A stretch of 5,198 nt of DNA from Alistipes sp. (GTDB lineage: Bacteria; Bacteroidota; Bacteroidia; Bacteroidales; Rikenellaceae): contig JAFOEH010000286.1 in the NCBI GenBank assembly GCA_017380275.1, positions 1-5,198 of the forward strand. The letters are read 5' to 3'. Under the pieces are notes generated by a model. That model had not been told where the DNA came from. It saw nothing but the letters and a program-made list of their open reading frames with translations, and searched no databases. Of the stretch, positions 1 through 5,198 are shown piece after piece (position 1 is the first letter of the stretch; every line of letters begins with the position of its first letter). The translations under genes were made by a program, and so were the position numbers.

Positions 1-494
1 ACGACTACCGCTCGTCACACGGTGGCGTAGTGCGCGACCGCAGGGTGGAGCCATTCGCCTTCACGACAAACTACGTGCAGGTGTGGTGCTTTGATACTGA
101 GAGTCTTAGCTGCAAACTTTTCAAGCTTGCACGCATCTCGTCGGTTGAGATTTTAAGCGAACCGTGGGTGTATTCGGACCGTCACGAAAAGGCGTTTATT
201 GACATTTTTAGGATGAATGGCAAGATGCGCCAGAGGGTAAAGCTGGAGCTTGGAATACTCTCACACAACCTTCTACTGGAGGAGTATCCGCTTGCAGAAC
301 AACATCTTACACAAATAGACGAGGAGCGTTGGTTGCTCGATACCGAGATTGCCGACTACGCGGGCGTGGCTCGTTTTGTAGTGGGATTGATGGATGATGT
401 GCGAATTGTTGATTCGCCCGATCTGGAGAGCTATATCGCTGATTATGTGGCCAGAAATTGGCCAAAGGTAGCCGACGGCCAATCGAAAAGGTAA
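1..494 (+). CDS. WYL-domain transcriptional regulator, C-terminal part (5' truncated)
   Basis: The reading frame is open from base 3 to the TAA at 492-494, so the gene starts upstream of the window; the GTG at 30 is internal and is not the start. The 163 visible residues cover the end of a WYL domain and the following C-terminal extension (WCX). WYL-like signs are DYRSSHG at visible residues 1-7, VEPFAFTTNYVQVWCFD at about 15-31, where W-C-F stands in the place of the W-Y-L triplet, and KLFKLARISSVEIL at about 38-51. The WCX-like end is around ADYAGVARFVVGLMDDVRIV followed by a helix with SPDLESYIADYV. Proteins of this family normally carry an N-terminal winged-helix DNA-binding domain and use the WYL domain to sense a ligand or nucleic acid; the DNA-binding part lies outside the window, so DNA binding is inferred. 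Target genes and ligand cannot be told. The gene is followed by a 213-base gap, so it probably ends its transcription unit. Confidence 0.85.
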   Translation, partial: DYRSSHGGVVRDRRVEPFAFTTNYVQVWCFDTESLSCKLFKLARISSVEILSEPWVYSDRHEKAFIDIFRMNGKMRQRVKLELGILSHNLLLEEYPLAEQHLTQIDEERWLLDTEIADYAGVARFVVGLMDDVRIVDSPDLESYIADYVARNWPKVADGQSKR

Positions 495-535
495 AAATCC
501 AAGAAAAAAATTTCGTTTTTTGTAAAGTTTTTAAG

Positions 536-558
536 GTTGTGACACAAGTTGTCACAAC
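536..558. repeat. Perfect 9-bp inverted repeat (possible operator or weak terminator)
   Basis: The arms GTTGTGACA (536-544) and TGTCACAAC (550-558) are perfect reverse complements separated by the 5 bases CAAGT. It lies 41 bases after the WYL gene stop. As an RNA hairpin it could close transcription of the WYL gene, but it is not followed directly by a U-run (AGGGCTGTTATTTTG comes next). As DNA it has the shape of an operator for a dimeric regulator. A second small hairpin, AACAG-GG-CTGTT (556-567), shares its right edge, so the two RNA structures would exclude each other. The symmetry is directly visible; the function is not settled. Confidence 0.5.
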
Positions 559-630
559 AGGGCTGTTATTTTGCACTCAGAAACCAAAACAACAACGATT
601 ATGTTATTTTTTATATTATGCGTTATAGGC

Positions 631-661
631 ATTGGCGCCGATGTGTTATGTTACATCTTTG
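631..661 (+). promoter_or_regulatory. Probable Bacteroidetes-type promoter of the zinc-ribbon gene
   Basis: CATCTTTG at 654-661 differs at one base from the Bacteroidetes -7 consensus TAnnTTTG. ATTG at 631-634 lies exactly 19 bases upstream, matching the usual -33 TTTG element with one mismatch and within the normal 19-21 base spacing. Transcription would begin near 667-669 and give a leader of about 40 bases before the ATG at 708. The leader is A-rich, as is common for Bacteroidetes translation starts. No experimental start is known to me; this is a motif match only. Confidence 0.45.
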
Positions 662-707
662 GCGGAAATAGTAGATTATAGTATAAACGCAATAAAACTT
701 TACAACT

Positions 708-920
708 ATGGGAATCGCTTATCAGATTAAGTGTCGCCACTGTGGCGCAGAGTTCAATTACAGTCAAGACGAGTCGATGGGAATGTTGCCCCGATGTGTG
801 GGTTGCGAGAGCTACGTTGAGACAGAGTCGGCAATACGCTGTCCGGCCTGCAGCCGACGACTCAACACCTCGGTTGAAGAGTTCAACCACCAGGTGCAGA
901 CCGTGCTGATGTGGGATTAA
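708..920 (+). CDS. Small protein with three CxxC pairs, probable zinc ribbon, function unknown
   Basis: This gene encodes 70 residues from the ATG at 708 and ends with in-frame tandem stops TAA-TAG (918-923). It has three CxxC pairs: C9-R-H-C12 after a short beta-like lead-in (AYQIKC), C30-V-G-C33, and C45-P-A-C48. The first two pairs, or the last two, can form a four-cysteine zinc site of the zinc-ribbon or rubredoxin-like kind; six cysteines leave one pair over, which may bind a second metal with other ligands such as H11 or H61, or stay free. There is no signal peptide or membrane segment, so it should be cytoplasmic. Small proteins of this design often contact nucleic acid or other proteins, but nothing here names a partner. 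It stands alone between two gaps, with its own probable promoter at 631-661. The regular cysteine spacing makes it a real gene rather than a chance ORF. I do not recognise a named family. Confidence 0.8.
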   Translation: MGIAYQIKCRHCGAEFNYSQDESMGMLPRCVGCESYVETESAIRCPACSRRLNTSVEEFNHQVQTVLMWD

Positions 921-975
921 TAGGCCGCAGAGGGATTTTTTGGCCGTCGGATGCGGATTATTAGGGAAAATTTTA

Positions 976-983
976 TATCTTTG
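976..983 (+). promoter_or_regulatory. -7 promoter box of the bcp-recA unit
   Basis: TATCTTTG at 976-983 matches the Bacteroidetes -7 consensus TAnnTTTG at every fixed position. It is 28 bases before the bcp start codon, which places transcription initiation near 989-991 and leaves a leader of about 20 bases. The expected -33 position (about 951-956, ATGCGG) does not resemble TTTG; the nearest TTTG (939-942) is 33 bases upstream, too far. The promoter may therefore be weak or depend on an activator. No LexA-like palindrome is seen near it. Confidence 0.5.
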
Positions 984-1011
984 GCTTATTATACCCTAAA
1001 ATTTAGACACA

Positions 1012-1479
1012 ATGGCTAATTTATCGGTGGGGGATGCCGCTCCGTATTTCGAGGGCAAAACCCAAGATGGCACAATATTATCACTCAACGACCTAAAGGG
1101 CGGTCGCACGGTACTCTACTTCTACCCAAAGGACAACACTTCGGGATGTACACTCGAGGCAAAGAGTCTGCGTGACGGCAAGGAGGAGTTGGCGGCAAGA
1201 GGTTATAGGATAGTGGGCGTGAGCCCCGACAGCGAGCGTTCGCACCAGAACTTCTGCGCAAAGCACGAGCTGAACTTCACCCTCGTGGCCGATACCGAGC
1301 GTACGATTTGCGAAGCGTTCGGAGTGTGGGTCGAGAAGTCGATGTATGGCCGAAAATATATGGGAGTGGCACGAAAGACATTCCTGCTGGACGAAGAGGG
1401 CACAATTACCCACATCTTCGACAAAGTGAAAACGGCGGATCACTACCGCCAGATTATTAACGAATTGGATAAAAAGTAA
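1012..1479 (+). CDS. bcp: Thioredoxin-dependent thiol peroxidase, Bcp/PrxQ peroxiredoxin family
   Basis: The product is a 155-residue cytoplasmic peroxiredoxin that reduces hydrogen peroxide and organic hydroperoxides with electrons from thioredoxin; its length is normal for Bcp/PrxQ. The active-site motif PKDNTSGC (P39, T43, C46) carries the peroxidatic cysteine C46. R121 in VARKTFLLDEEG is the conserved arginine expected to polarise it. The N-terminal VGDAAPYFEGKTQDG and the VGVSPDS strand at 68-74 are typical. The resolving cysteine of E. coli-type Bcp (five residues after C46) is replaced by K51. C82, 36 residues after C46 in NFCAKHEL, is the likely resolving residue, as in the PrxQ-beta type known from Xylella; C100 is the only other cysteine. 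The ATG at 1012 is preceded by an A-rich leader and a -7 box at 976-983, without a Shine-Dalgarno sequence. recA follows after 6 bases, so both are probably on one mRNA. Confidence 0.93.
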   Translation: MANLSVGDAAPYFEGKTQDGTILSLNDLKGGRTVLYFYPKDNTSGCTLEAKSLRDGKEELAARGYRIVGVSPDSERSHQNFCAKHELNFTLVADTERTICEAFGVWVEKSMYGRKYMGVARKTFLLDEEGTITHIFDKVKTADHYRQIINELDKK

Positions 1480-1485
1480 CAGAAT

Positions 1486-2496
1486 ATGGCAGAGAAAACA
1501 CAAGTTAATGCCGACAAGCTCAAGGTGTTGAGCGCGGTAATGGATAAGATAGAGAAGGATTTTGGCAAGGGCTCGATTATGCGTATGAGCAGCGAGGCTG
1601 TGAGCGACATTCCCGTGATTCCTACGGGTTCGATAACGCTCGACGTGGCTCTCGGAGTGGGTGGTTACCCCAAGGGACGCGTGATTGAGATTTACGGCCC
1701 CGAGTCATCAGGTAAGACAACGCTGGCTATTCACGCAATCGCAGAGGCACAGAAGGCGGGAGGTATTGCAGCGTTCATCGATGCAGAGCACGCATTTGAC
1801 TCATTCTATGCGCAGAAGCTGGGTGTGGATGTAGATAATCTGCTTATCTCGCAGCCCGACAACGGCGAGCAGGCGTTGGAGATTGCCGACTCGTTGATTC
1901 GCTCAAGCGCTATCGATATCATCGTAATCGACTCAGTGGCAGCGCTTACACCCAAGGCTGAGATTGAGGGCGAGATGGGCGATTCGAAGATGGGCCTGCA
2001 GGCCCGACTGATGTCGCAGGCGTTGCGCAAGCTCACGGCAAGCATCTCGAAGACGAAGACCGTATGTATCTTCATCAACCAGCTGCGCGACAAGATTGGC
2101 GTGATTTACGGCAATCCCGAGACTACAACCGGTGGTAACGCGCTGAAGTTCTACGCGAGCGTGAGAATTGACATTCGACGCGCATCGGTGATCAAAGATG
2201 GCGAGGAGCAGCTCGGAACACGCACCAAAGTGAAGGTCGTGAAGAACAAGGTGGCACCTCCGTTCAAGCGCGCCGAGTTTGACATTATGTTCGGTGAGGG
2301 AATCTCGAAGATTGGAGAGATTGTTGATTTGGGTGTCGATTACGGCATCATACGCAAGGCTGGATCGTGGTTCTCGTACGGAGAGCAGAAGATCGGTCAG
2401 GGACGCGACGCGGTGAAGGAGTTGCTCAAAAATAACGAGGAGCTTCGCAACGAAATTGAAGAGAAGTTGCGCGAGGCAATGAAGACTCAGAAATAG
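1486..2496 (+). CDS. recA: Recombinase RecA
   Basis: The product is the 336-residue DNA strand-exchange ATPase that forms filaments on single-stranded DNA for homologous recombination and, where present, triggers LexA-type self-cleavage. Visible in order: an N-terminal polymerisation helix with [21 protein letters not shown] (11-31), Walker [10 protein letters not shown] (71-79), catalytic E101 in FIDAEHAFD, Walker [12 protein letters not shown] (144-154), the L1 DNA-binding loop region [10 protein letters not shown] (161-170), and the L2 loop with Q199 and [10 protein letters not shown] (209-218), followed by [12 protein letters not shown]. The C-terminal domain ends at LREAMKTQK, so the long acidic tail of E. 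coli RecA (about 352 residues) is missing; the protein is otherwise complete. The start is 6 bases after the bcp stop, which leaves no room for a private promoter or SOS box; expression probably depends on the bcp promoter or an element inside bcp. Codon use resembles the neighbours. Confidence 0.99.
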   Translation: MAEKTQVNADKLKVLSAVMDKIEKDFGKGSIMRMSSEAVSDIPVIPTGSITLDVALGVGGYPKGRVIEIYGPESSGKTTLAIHAIAEAQKAGGIAAFIDAEHAFDSFYAQKLGVDVDNLLISQPDNGEQALEIADSLIRSSAIDIIVIDSVAALTPKAEIEGEMGDSKMGLQARLMSQALRKLTASISKTKTVCIFINQLRDKIGVIYGNPETTTGGNALKFYASVRIDIRRASVIKDGEEQLGTRTKVKVVKNKVAPPFKRAEFDIMFGEGISKIGEIVDLGVDYGIIRKAGSWFSYGEQKIGQGRDAVKELLKNNEELRNEIEEKLREAMKTQK

Positions 2497-2501
2497 ATTT
2501 T

Positions 2502-2538
2502 TCCCTGTGGGGACGCCACCAAAGCGACCTCACAGGGA
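2502..2538 (+). other. Strong intercistronic stem-loop between recA and rel
   Basis: Bases 2502-2512 pair with 2528-2538 over 11 positions (TCCCTGTGGGG with CCTCACAGGGA, one G-U pair), then an A/A mismatch (2513/2527), then CGC (2514-2516) with GCG (2524-2526), closing a 7-base loop CACCAAA. It starts 5 bases after the recA stop and ends 21 bases before the rel start codon. A run of five T precedes the stem (2498-2502) and none follows it, so it is not a standard intrinsic terminator on the + strand; on the - strand the bases after the stem would be A, not U. It may terminate recA partly, protect the 3' end of the bcp-recA mRNA, mark a processing site, or be one copy of a dispersed palindrome. 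Confidence 0.7.
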
Positions 2539-2559
2539 TTAACCATAGAATAGGATACT

Positions 2560-4752
2560 ATGAACTATACTGCAGAGGACGAAAAACTTATACAGGAGAA
2601 ATGGGACGAATTGGCCCAATCGTGTAAGAAAATATGCAAGAAGGAGGAGGACTGGAACTTCATCAAACGAGCCTTCTTCCTCGCAAAAGAGGCACACCAG
2701 GGGGTGAGGCGCCGCTCGGGCGAACCTTACTTCCTGCATCCTATTGCAGTAGCCAAAATTGTGGTTGATGAAATAGGTCTGGGCGTAAAGTCGGTGGTGG
2801 CATCGCTGCTGCACGACGTGGTGGAGGATACCGACTACACGGTGGATGATATGGAGCATATCTTCGGCCACAAAATCGCCACGATGGTCGATGGACTGAC
2901 CAAGATGTCGGGCGTGTTTAATGCCGACACATCGAAGCAGGCGGAGTATTTCCGCAAGGTGCTGCTCACGCTTTCGGACGACGTAAGAGTGATTCTGATC
3001 AAGATCGCCGACCGTCTGCACAATATGCGAACGCTGGGTGCTATGCCGCAGAATAAGCAGGTGAAGATCACCGGTGAGACGATGTATCTGTTTGCACCTC
3101 TGGCGTATAGATTGGGATTGTACGCCATAAAAACGGAGCTTGAGGATCTCTGTATGAAGTACCGATTCCCGAAGGAGTATGAGGAGATTTCGCGACAGAT
3201 TGACGAGACATCGGCAGCGCGCGAGGAGTACATCCGCAAGTTCAATGCACCGATCATAGAGGCACTCGACAAAAATGGCATCAAATATGAGATTTCGGGC
3301 CGAATCAAGAGCGTATATTCGATCTGGACGAAGATGATGCGCAAGCAGATTCCATTCTCGGAGATTTATGATCTGTTCGCCATAAGAATCGTATTCCAGC
3401 CACTGGAGTTCCCCTCGGAAAAGACGCAGTGTTGGCAGGTATATTCATCAATTACAGATATCTACACACCCAAACCCGATCGCCTGCGCGACTGGATCAG
3501 TATGCCCAAGGCGAACGGATATGAGGCGTTGCACTCGACAGTAATGGGCCCCGACGGAATTTGGGTGGAGGTGCAGATTCGTACGCAGCGAATGGAGGAT
3601 ATTGCCGAGCGAGGTTTTGCAGCACACTGGAAGTACAAGAAGGCAACAATCTCGAACGACGAGGACGAGTTCGACAAGTGGTTGAAGATGATTCGCACGG
3701 CGTTGGACAGCCCGACACAGAATGCGGTGGAGTTCCTCGATAACTTTAAGTTATCGCTATATACCTCTGAAATTGCGGTGTTTACACCAAAGGGCGAGGC
3801 GCGCCACCTGCCTTACGGAGCAACGGCATTGGACTTTGCATACGACGTTCACACCAAGATTGGAAATGCAGCCATCGGCGCAAAGATAAACCACAAAATT
3901 GTACCCATCACAACAGCTCTTACGAGCGGCGATCAGGTGGAGATAATCACTGCCGACTCGGCTAAACCGAAGGCTGAGTGGTTGGAGTATGTTTGCACAA
4001 GCAAGGCCAAGCAGGCTATCAAGAACTTCCTTAAACGTGAGCAGGAGCACAACCATCAGCGCGGTTTGACGGTACTGAACGATGAGCTTGCGAAGCTTAA
4101 TATTACGCCCAACAATCGCGTGATACGCAAGCTGATGGAGGCGTACGAGTGCCGCAACAAAGATGAATTATACACCAAGATTGGCGCAGGAATCGTATCA
4201 TTAGACAACCTGGAGAAGGTAGTCAAGACCAACTCCAACTTAAAGATGCTCAAGTTCTGGACTCTGTTCATCAAGGATTCGGATAAGGATAAACCCAAAT
4301 CGCAGGAGCAGACAACGGGGCACCAGGAGCTCGTGGTGGCCGAATGTTGCCATCCGCTGCCGGGCGATAGTGTGGTAGGATACAGAGATCCTATCACGCA
4401 TCAAATCGTTGTACACAAGGCCTCGTGTGATGAACTCAACAGATTGGCTGCACAACACGGCGAGTGCATCGTGAAGGAAGCGATACAATGGTCGCAGTAC
4501 AAGACAAAATCATCGCTGGCGACGATCGAGATCGTGGGCATTGACCGAATGGGTGTGCTGGTGGATTTGGCAAATGTGGTTACGAACGATTTTAGCATCA
4601 ATATGCGTCAGGTGAATATACAGTCGCACGACGGCATTTTTGAGGGCACATTGAGCCTATATGTGCGCGACGCGGCGAGTCTGAATGCGATACTTGACCG
4701 ACTGCGCAAAATCAAGGGAATGGATAGTGTGAAACGTGTTTCAAATTCGTAA
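2560..4752 (+). CDS. Bifunctional (p)ppGpp synthetase/hydrolase, Rel/SpoT family
   Basis: This is a complete long RSH protein (730 residues) that makes (p)ppGpp from ATP and GDP/GTP and degrades it, controlling the stringent response from the ribosome. The hydrolase (HD) domain keeps its expected residues: RRRSGEPYFLHP with H60, H85-D86 and E89-D90 in LLHDVVEDT, D151 and N155 in KIADRLHNMRTL, so hydrolysis should be active. The synthetase domain has GRIKSVYSI (247-255), D271 in EIYDLFAIR, PKANGYEALHSTV (316-328) and E337 in VEVQIRT, so synthesis should also be active. The motif before the nucleotide-binding segment is RLRD (308-311), basic as in bifunctional Rel (RxKD) rather than acidic as in RelA (ExDD). 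A TGS domain (404-466, with H431), a helical region, a CC/zinc-finger-like segment (C596, C597, H619, C623) and a C-terminal ACT domain (651-727) follow. Bacteroidetes genomes usually annotate this as relA or spoT. No promoter box is seen upstream; AGGA at 2552-2555 is a weak possible ribosome site. Confidence 0.97.
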   Translation: MNYTAEDEKLIQEKWDELAQSCKKICKKEEDWNFIKRAFFLAKEAHQGVRRRSGEPYFLHPIAVAKIVVDEIGLGVKSVVASLLHDVVEDTDYTVDDMEHIFGHKIATMVDGLTKMSGVFNADTSKQAEYFRKVLLTLSDDVRVILIKIADRLHNMRTLGAMPQNKQVKITGETMYLFAPLAYRLGLYAIKTELEDLCMKYRFPKEYEEISRQIDETSAAREEYIRKFNAPIIEALDKNGIKYEISGRIKSVYSIWTKMMRKQIPFSEIYDLFAIRIVFQPLEFPSEKTQCWQVYSSITDIYTPKPDRLRDWISMPKANGYEALHSTVMGPDGIWVEVQIRTQRMEDIAERGFAAHWKYKKATISNDEDEFDKWLKMIRTALDSPTQNAVEFLDNFKLSLYTSEIAVFTPKGEARHLPYGATALDFAYDVHTKIGNAAIGAKINHKIVPITTALTSGDQVEIITADSAKPKAEWLEYVCTSKAKQAIKNFLKREQEHNHQRGLTVLNDELAKLNITPNNRVIRKLMEAYECRNKDELYTKIGAGIVSLDNLEKVVKTNSNLKMLKFWTLFIKDSDKDKPKSQEQTTGHQELVVAECCHPLPGDSVVGYRDPITHQIVVHKASCDELNRLAAQHGECIVKEAIQWSQYKTKSSLATIEIVGIDRMGVLVDLANVVTNDFSINMRQVNIQSHDGIFEGTLSLYVRDAASLNAILDRLRKIKGMDSVKRVSNS

Positions 4753-4754
4753 CG

Positions 4755-5147
4755 ATGGATCTACTTTGGTTGTTTATAATCATCTTTGGTGTCGTGGTGT
4801 CGATCGGCCAGAAGAGCCAAAAGAAGGCTCCTTCTGAGGGCGAGGTTGCCGCTGACGAGCTCGATCCTCATCAGGATTTGGAGAGGCGCATACGCGAGCA
4901 CTTACAAGAGGAAAAGAGCGCGACAAAGTCGACTGCGAGTGTAGCAAAGCCCGTCACAACGAAGACCGCAGAACAGGCTAAGGAGGGTAGGACACAGAGC
5001 CGTATAGTTACTAAAAATACAACTACGGAGCAAGAGAGAGAGCAACCAAAAGAGTCCGAAGAGTTAGATCAAATTGTGAATGATTTTAGTATTGAGAAGG
5101 CCGTAATTTATGCCGAAATACTAAAGCCAAAATATGAAGAATACTAA
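4755..5147 (+). CDS. Single-pass membrane-anchored protein of unknown function with conserved-looking C-terminal motif
   Basis: A 130-residue protein starting 2 bases after the rel stop, so almost certainly cotranscribed and perhaps translationally coupled. Residues 3-18 (LLWLFIIIFGVVVSIG) are one hydrophobic helix, directly followed by basic residues (K20, K23, K24); by the positive-inside rule the long C-terminal part should lie in the cytoplasm. There is no signal-peptidase or lipoprotein site. Residues 25-105 are polar and charged, rich in E, K, Q and T, with an amphipathic-looking stretch around LERRIREHLQEEK, and probably form a flexible tether. The end, FSIEKAVIYAEILKPKYEEY (111-130), looks like a folded or binding motif; from memory, similar 'KAVIYSEIL' endings occur in other small Bacteroidetes proteins, but I could not search. 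I know of no assigned function. It ends with tandem stops TAA-TAG (5145-5150), and the HIT gene begins 12 bases after the first stop. Confidence 0.8.
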   Translation: MDLLWLFIIIFGVVVSIGQKSQKKAPSEGEVAADELDPHQDLERRIREHLQEEKSATKSTASVAKPVTTKTAEQAKEGRTQSRIVTKNTTTEQEREQPKESEELDQIVNDFSIEKAVIYAEILKPKYEEY

Positions 5148-5159
5148 TAGACGGAGAAT

Positions 5160-5198
5160 ATGGCAACAATTTTTTCAAAGATCGTAGCAGGGGAGATC
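5160..5198 (+). CDS. HIT-family (histidine triad) protein, N-terminal 13 residues only
   Basis: The ATG at 5160 opens a frame reading MATIFSKIVAGEI up to the window end. The pattern IFxKIVxGEIP is the characteristic beginning of HIT (HINT/YcfF-like) nucleotide hydrolases and transferases, cytoplasmic enzymes that act on nucleoside phosphoramidates and dinucleotide polyphosphates. The catalytic HxHxHxx triad would lie near the C-terminus and is outside the window, so activity cannot be judged. GGAGA at 5153-5157 is purine-rich but only 2 bases from the ATG, too near for a normal Shine-Dalgarno interaction. The 12-base gap after the preceding stop places it in the rel transcription unit. Confidence 0.75.
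   Translation, partial: MATIFSKIVAGEI

Noticed and set aside
30..32. GTG as the start codon of the first gene
   Set aside because: The frame is open back to base 3 and the upstream residues DYRSSHGGV fit the WYL domain, so the gene begins outside the window.
504..521. A-run/T-run hairpin (AAAAAA-TTTCG-TTTTTT) as a terminator of the WYL gene
   Set aside because: An all A-U stem is very weak and such A/T runs are common in AT-rich gaps; it cannot be told from base composition.
538..556. CRP/FNR-like site (TGTGA ... TCACA) inside the palindrome
   Set aside because: The half-sites are separated by 9 bases, while the CRP site has 6; the match to the half-site words alone is not enough.
961..999. 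Inverted repeat TTAGGG (961-966) and CCCTAA (994-999) surrounding the bcp -7 box
   Set aside because: Only 6 bp with 27 bases between them; this is expected by chance, though an operator pair cannot be excluded.
1093..1503. 136-codon open frame on the - strand
   Set aside because: It lies opposite bcp, whose protein is clearly conserved; its translation shows no domain.
2502..2538. Standard rho-independent terminator after recA
   Set aside because: The stem is strong enough, but no T-run follows it on either strand; it is kept as a stem-loop of open function.
2539..3021. 160-codon open frame on the - strand
   Set aside because: It lies opposite the conserved HD domain of rel, has no recognisable motif and is explained by codon bias of the real gene.
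2835..3344. 169-codon open frame on the - strand
   Set aside because: Shadow of the rel coding sequence, serine- and isoleucine-rich with no recognisable family.

Overview
The window looks like ordinary core genome of a Bacteroidota bacterium, most likely order Bacteroidales. A Rikenellaceae/Alistipes-like host is a guess from protein flavour, not something I could check. The lineage signals are a Bacteroidetes-type -7 promoter box (TATCTTTG) ahead of bcp, the lack of convincing Shine-Dalgarno sequences, A-rich leaders, and a RecA and Rel protein of Bacteroidetes type. All genes are on the + strand and I see no mobile element, CRISPR array, tRNA or rRNA.

Layout: (1) 1-494, the 3' part of a WYL-domain transcriptional regulator gene, truncated by the window edge. 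(2) 495-707, an AT-rich 213-base gap with a perfect 9-bp inverted repeat (536-558), a probable promoter (631-661) and a doubtful 26-codon hydrophobic ORF (601-681). (3) 708-920, a 70-residue protein with three CxxC pairs, probably a zinc-ribbon protein. (4) 921-1011, a gap with a -7 promoter box. (5) 1012-1479, a Bcp/PrxQ thiol peroxidase, followed after only 6 bases by recA (1486-2496). (6) 2497-2559, a junction with a strong stem-loop. (7) 2560-4752, a full-length bifunctional Rel/SpoT (p)ppGpp synthetase/hydrolase, then after 2 bases a 130-residue single-pass membrane protein of unknown function (4755-5147), then the first 13 codons of a HIT-family protein (5160 to the window end).

Functionally the window is a stress and housekeeping cluster: peroxide detoxification (Bcp) coupled in tight linkage to recombinational DNA repair (RecA), then the stringent-response alarmone enzyme with an anchored small protein and a HIT nucleotide hydrolase. 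The spacing suggests two transcription units, bcp-recA and rel-TM protein-HIT, with possible read-through between them because no promoter is evident ahead of rel.

I did not find a convincing new biological system. The items most worth a second look are the recA-rel stem-loop, the position of the second cysteine in Bcp, the 536-558 palindrome, and the uncharacterised membrane protein next to rel with its conserved-looking C-terminal motif.
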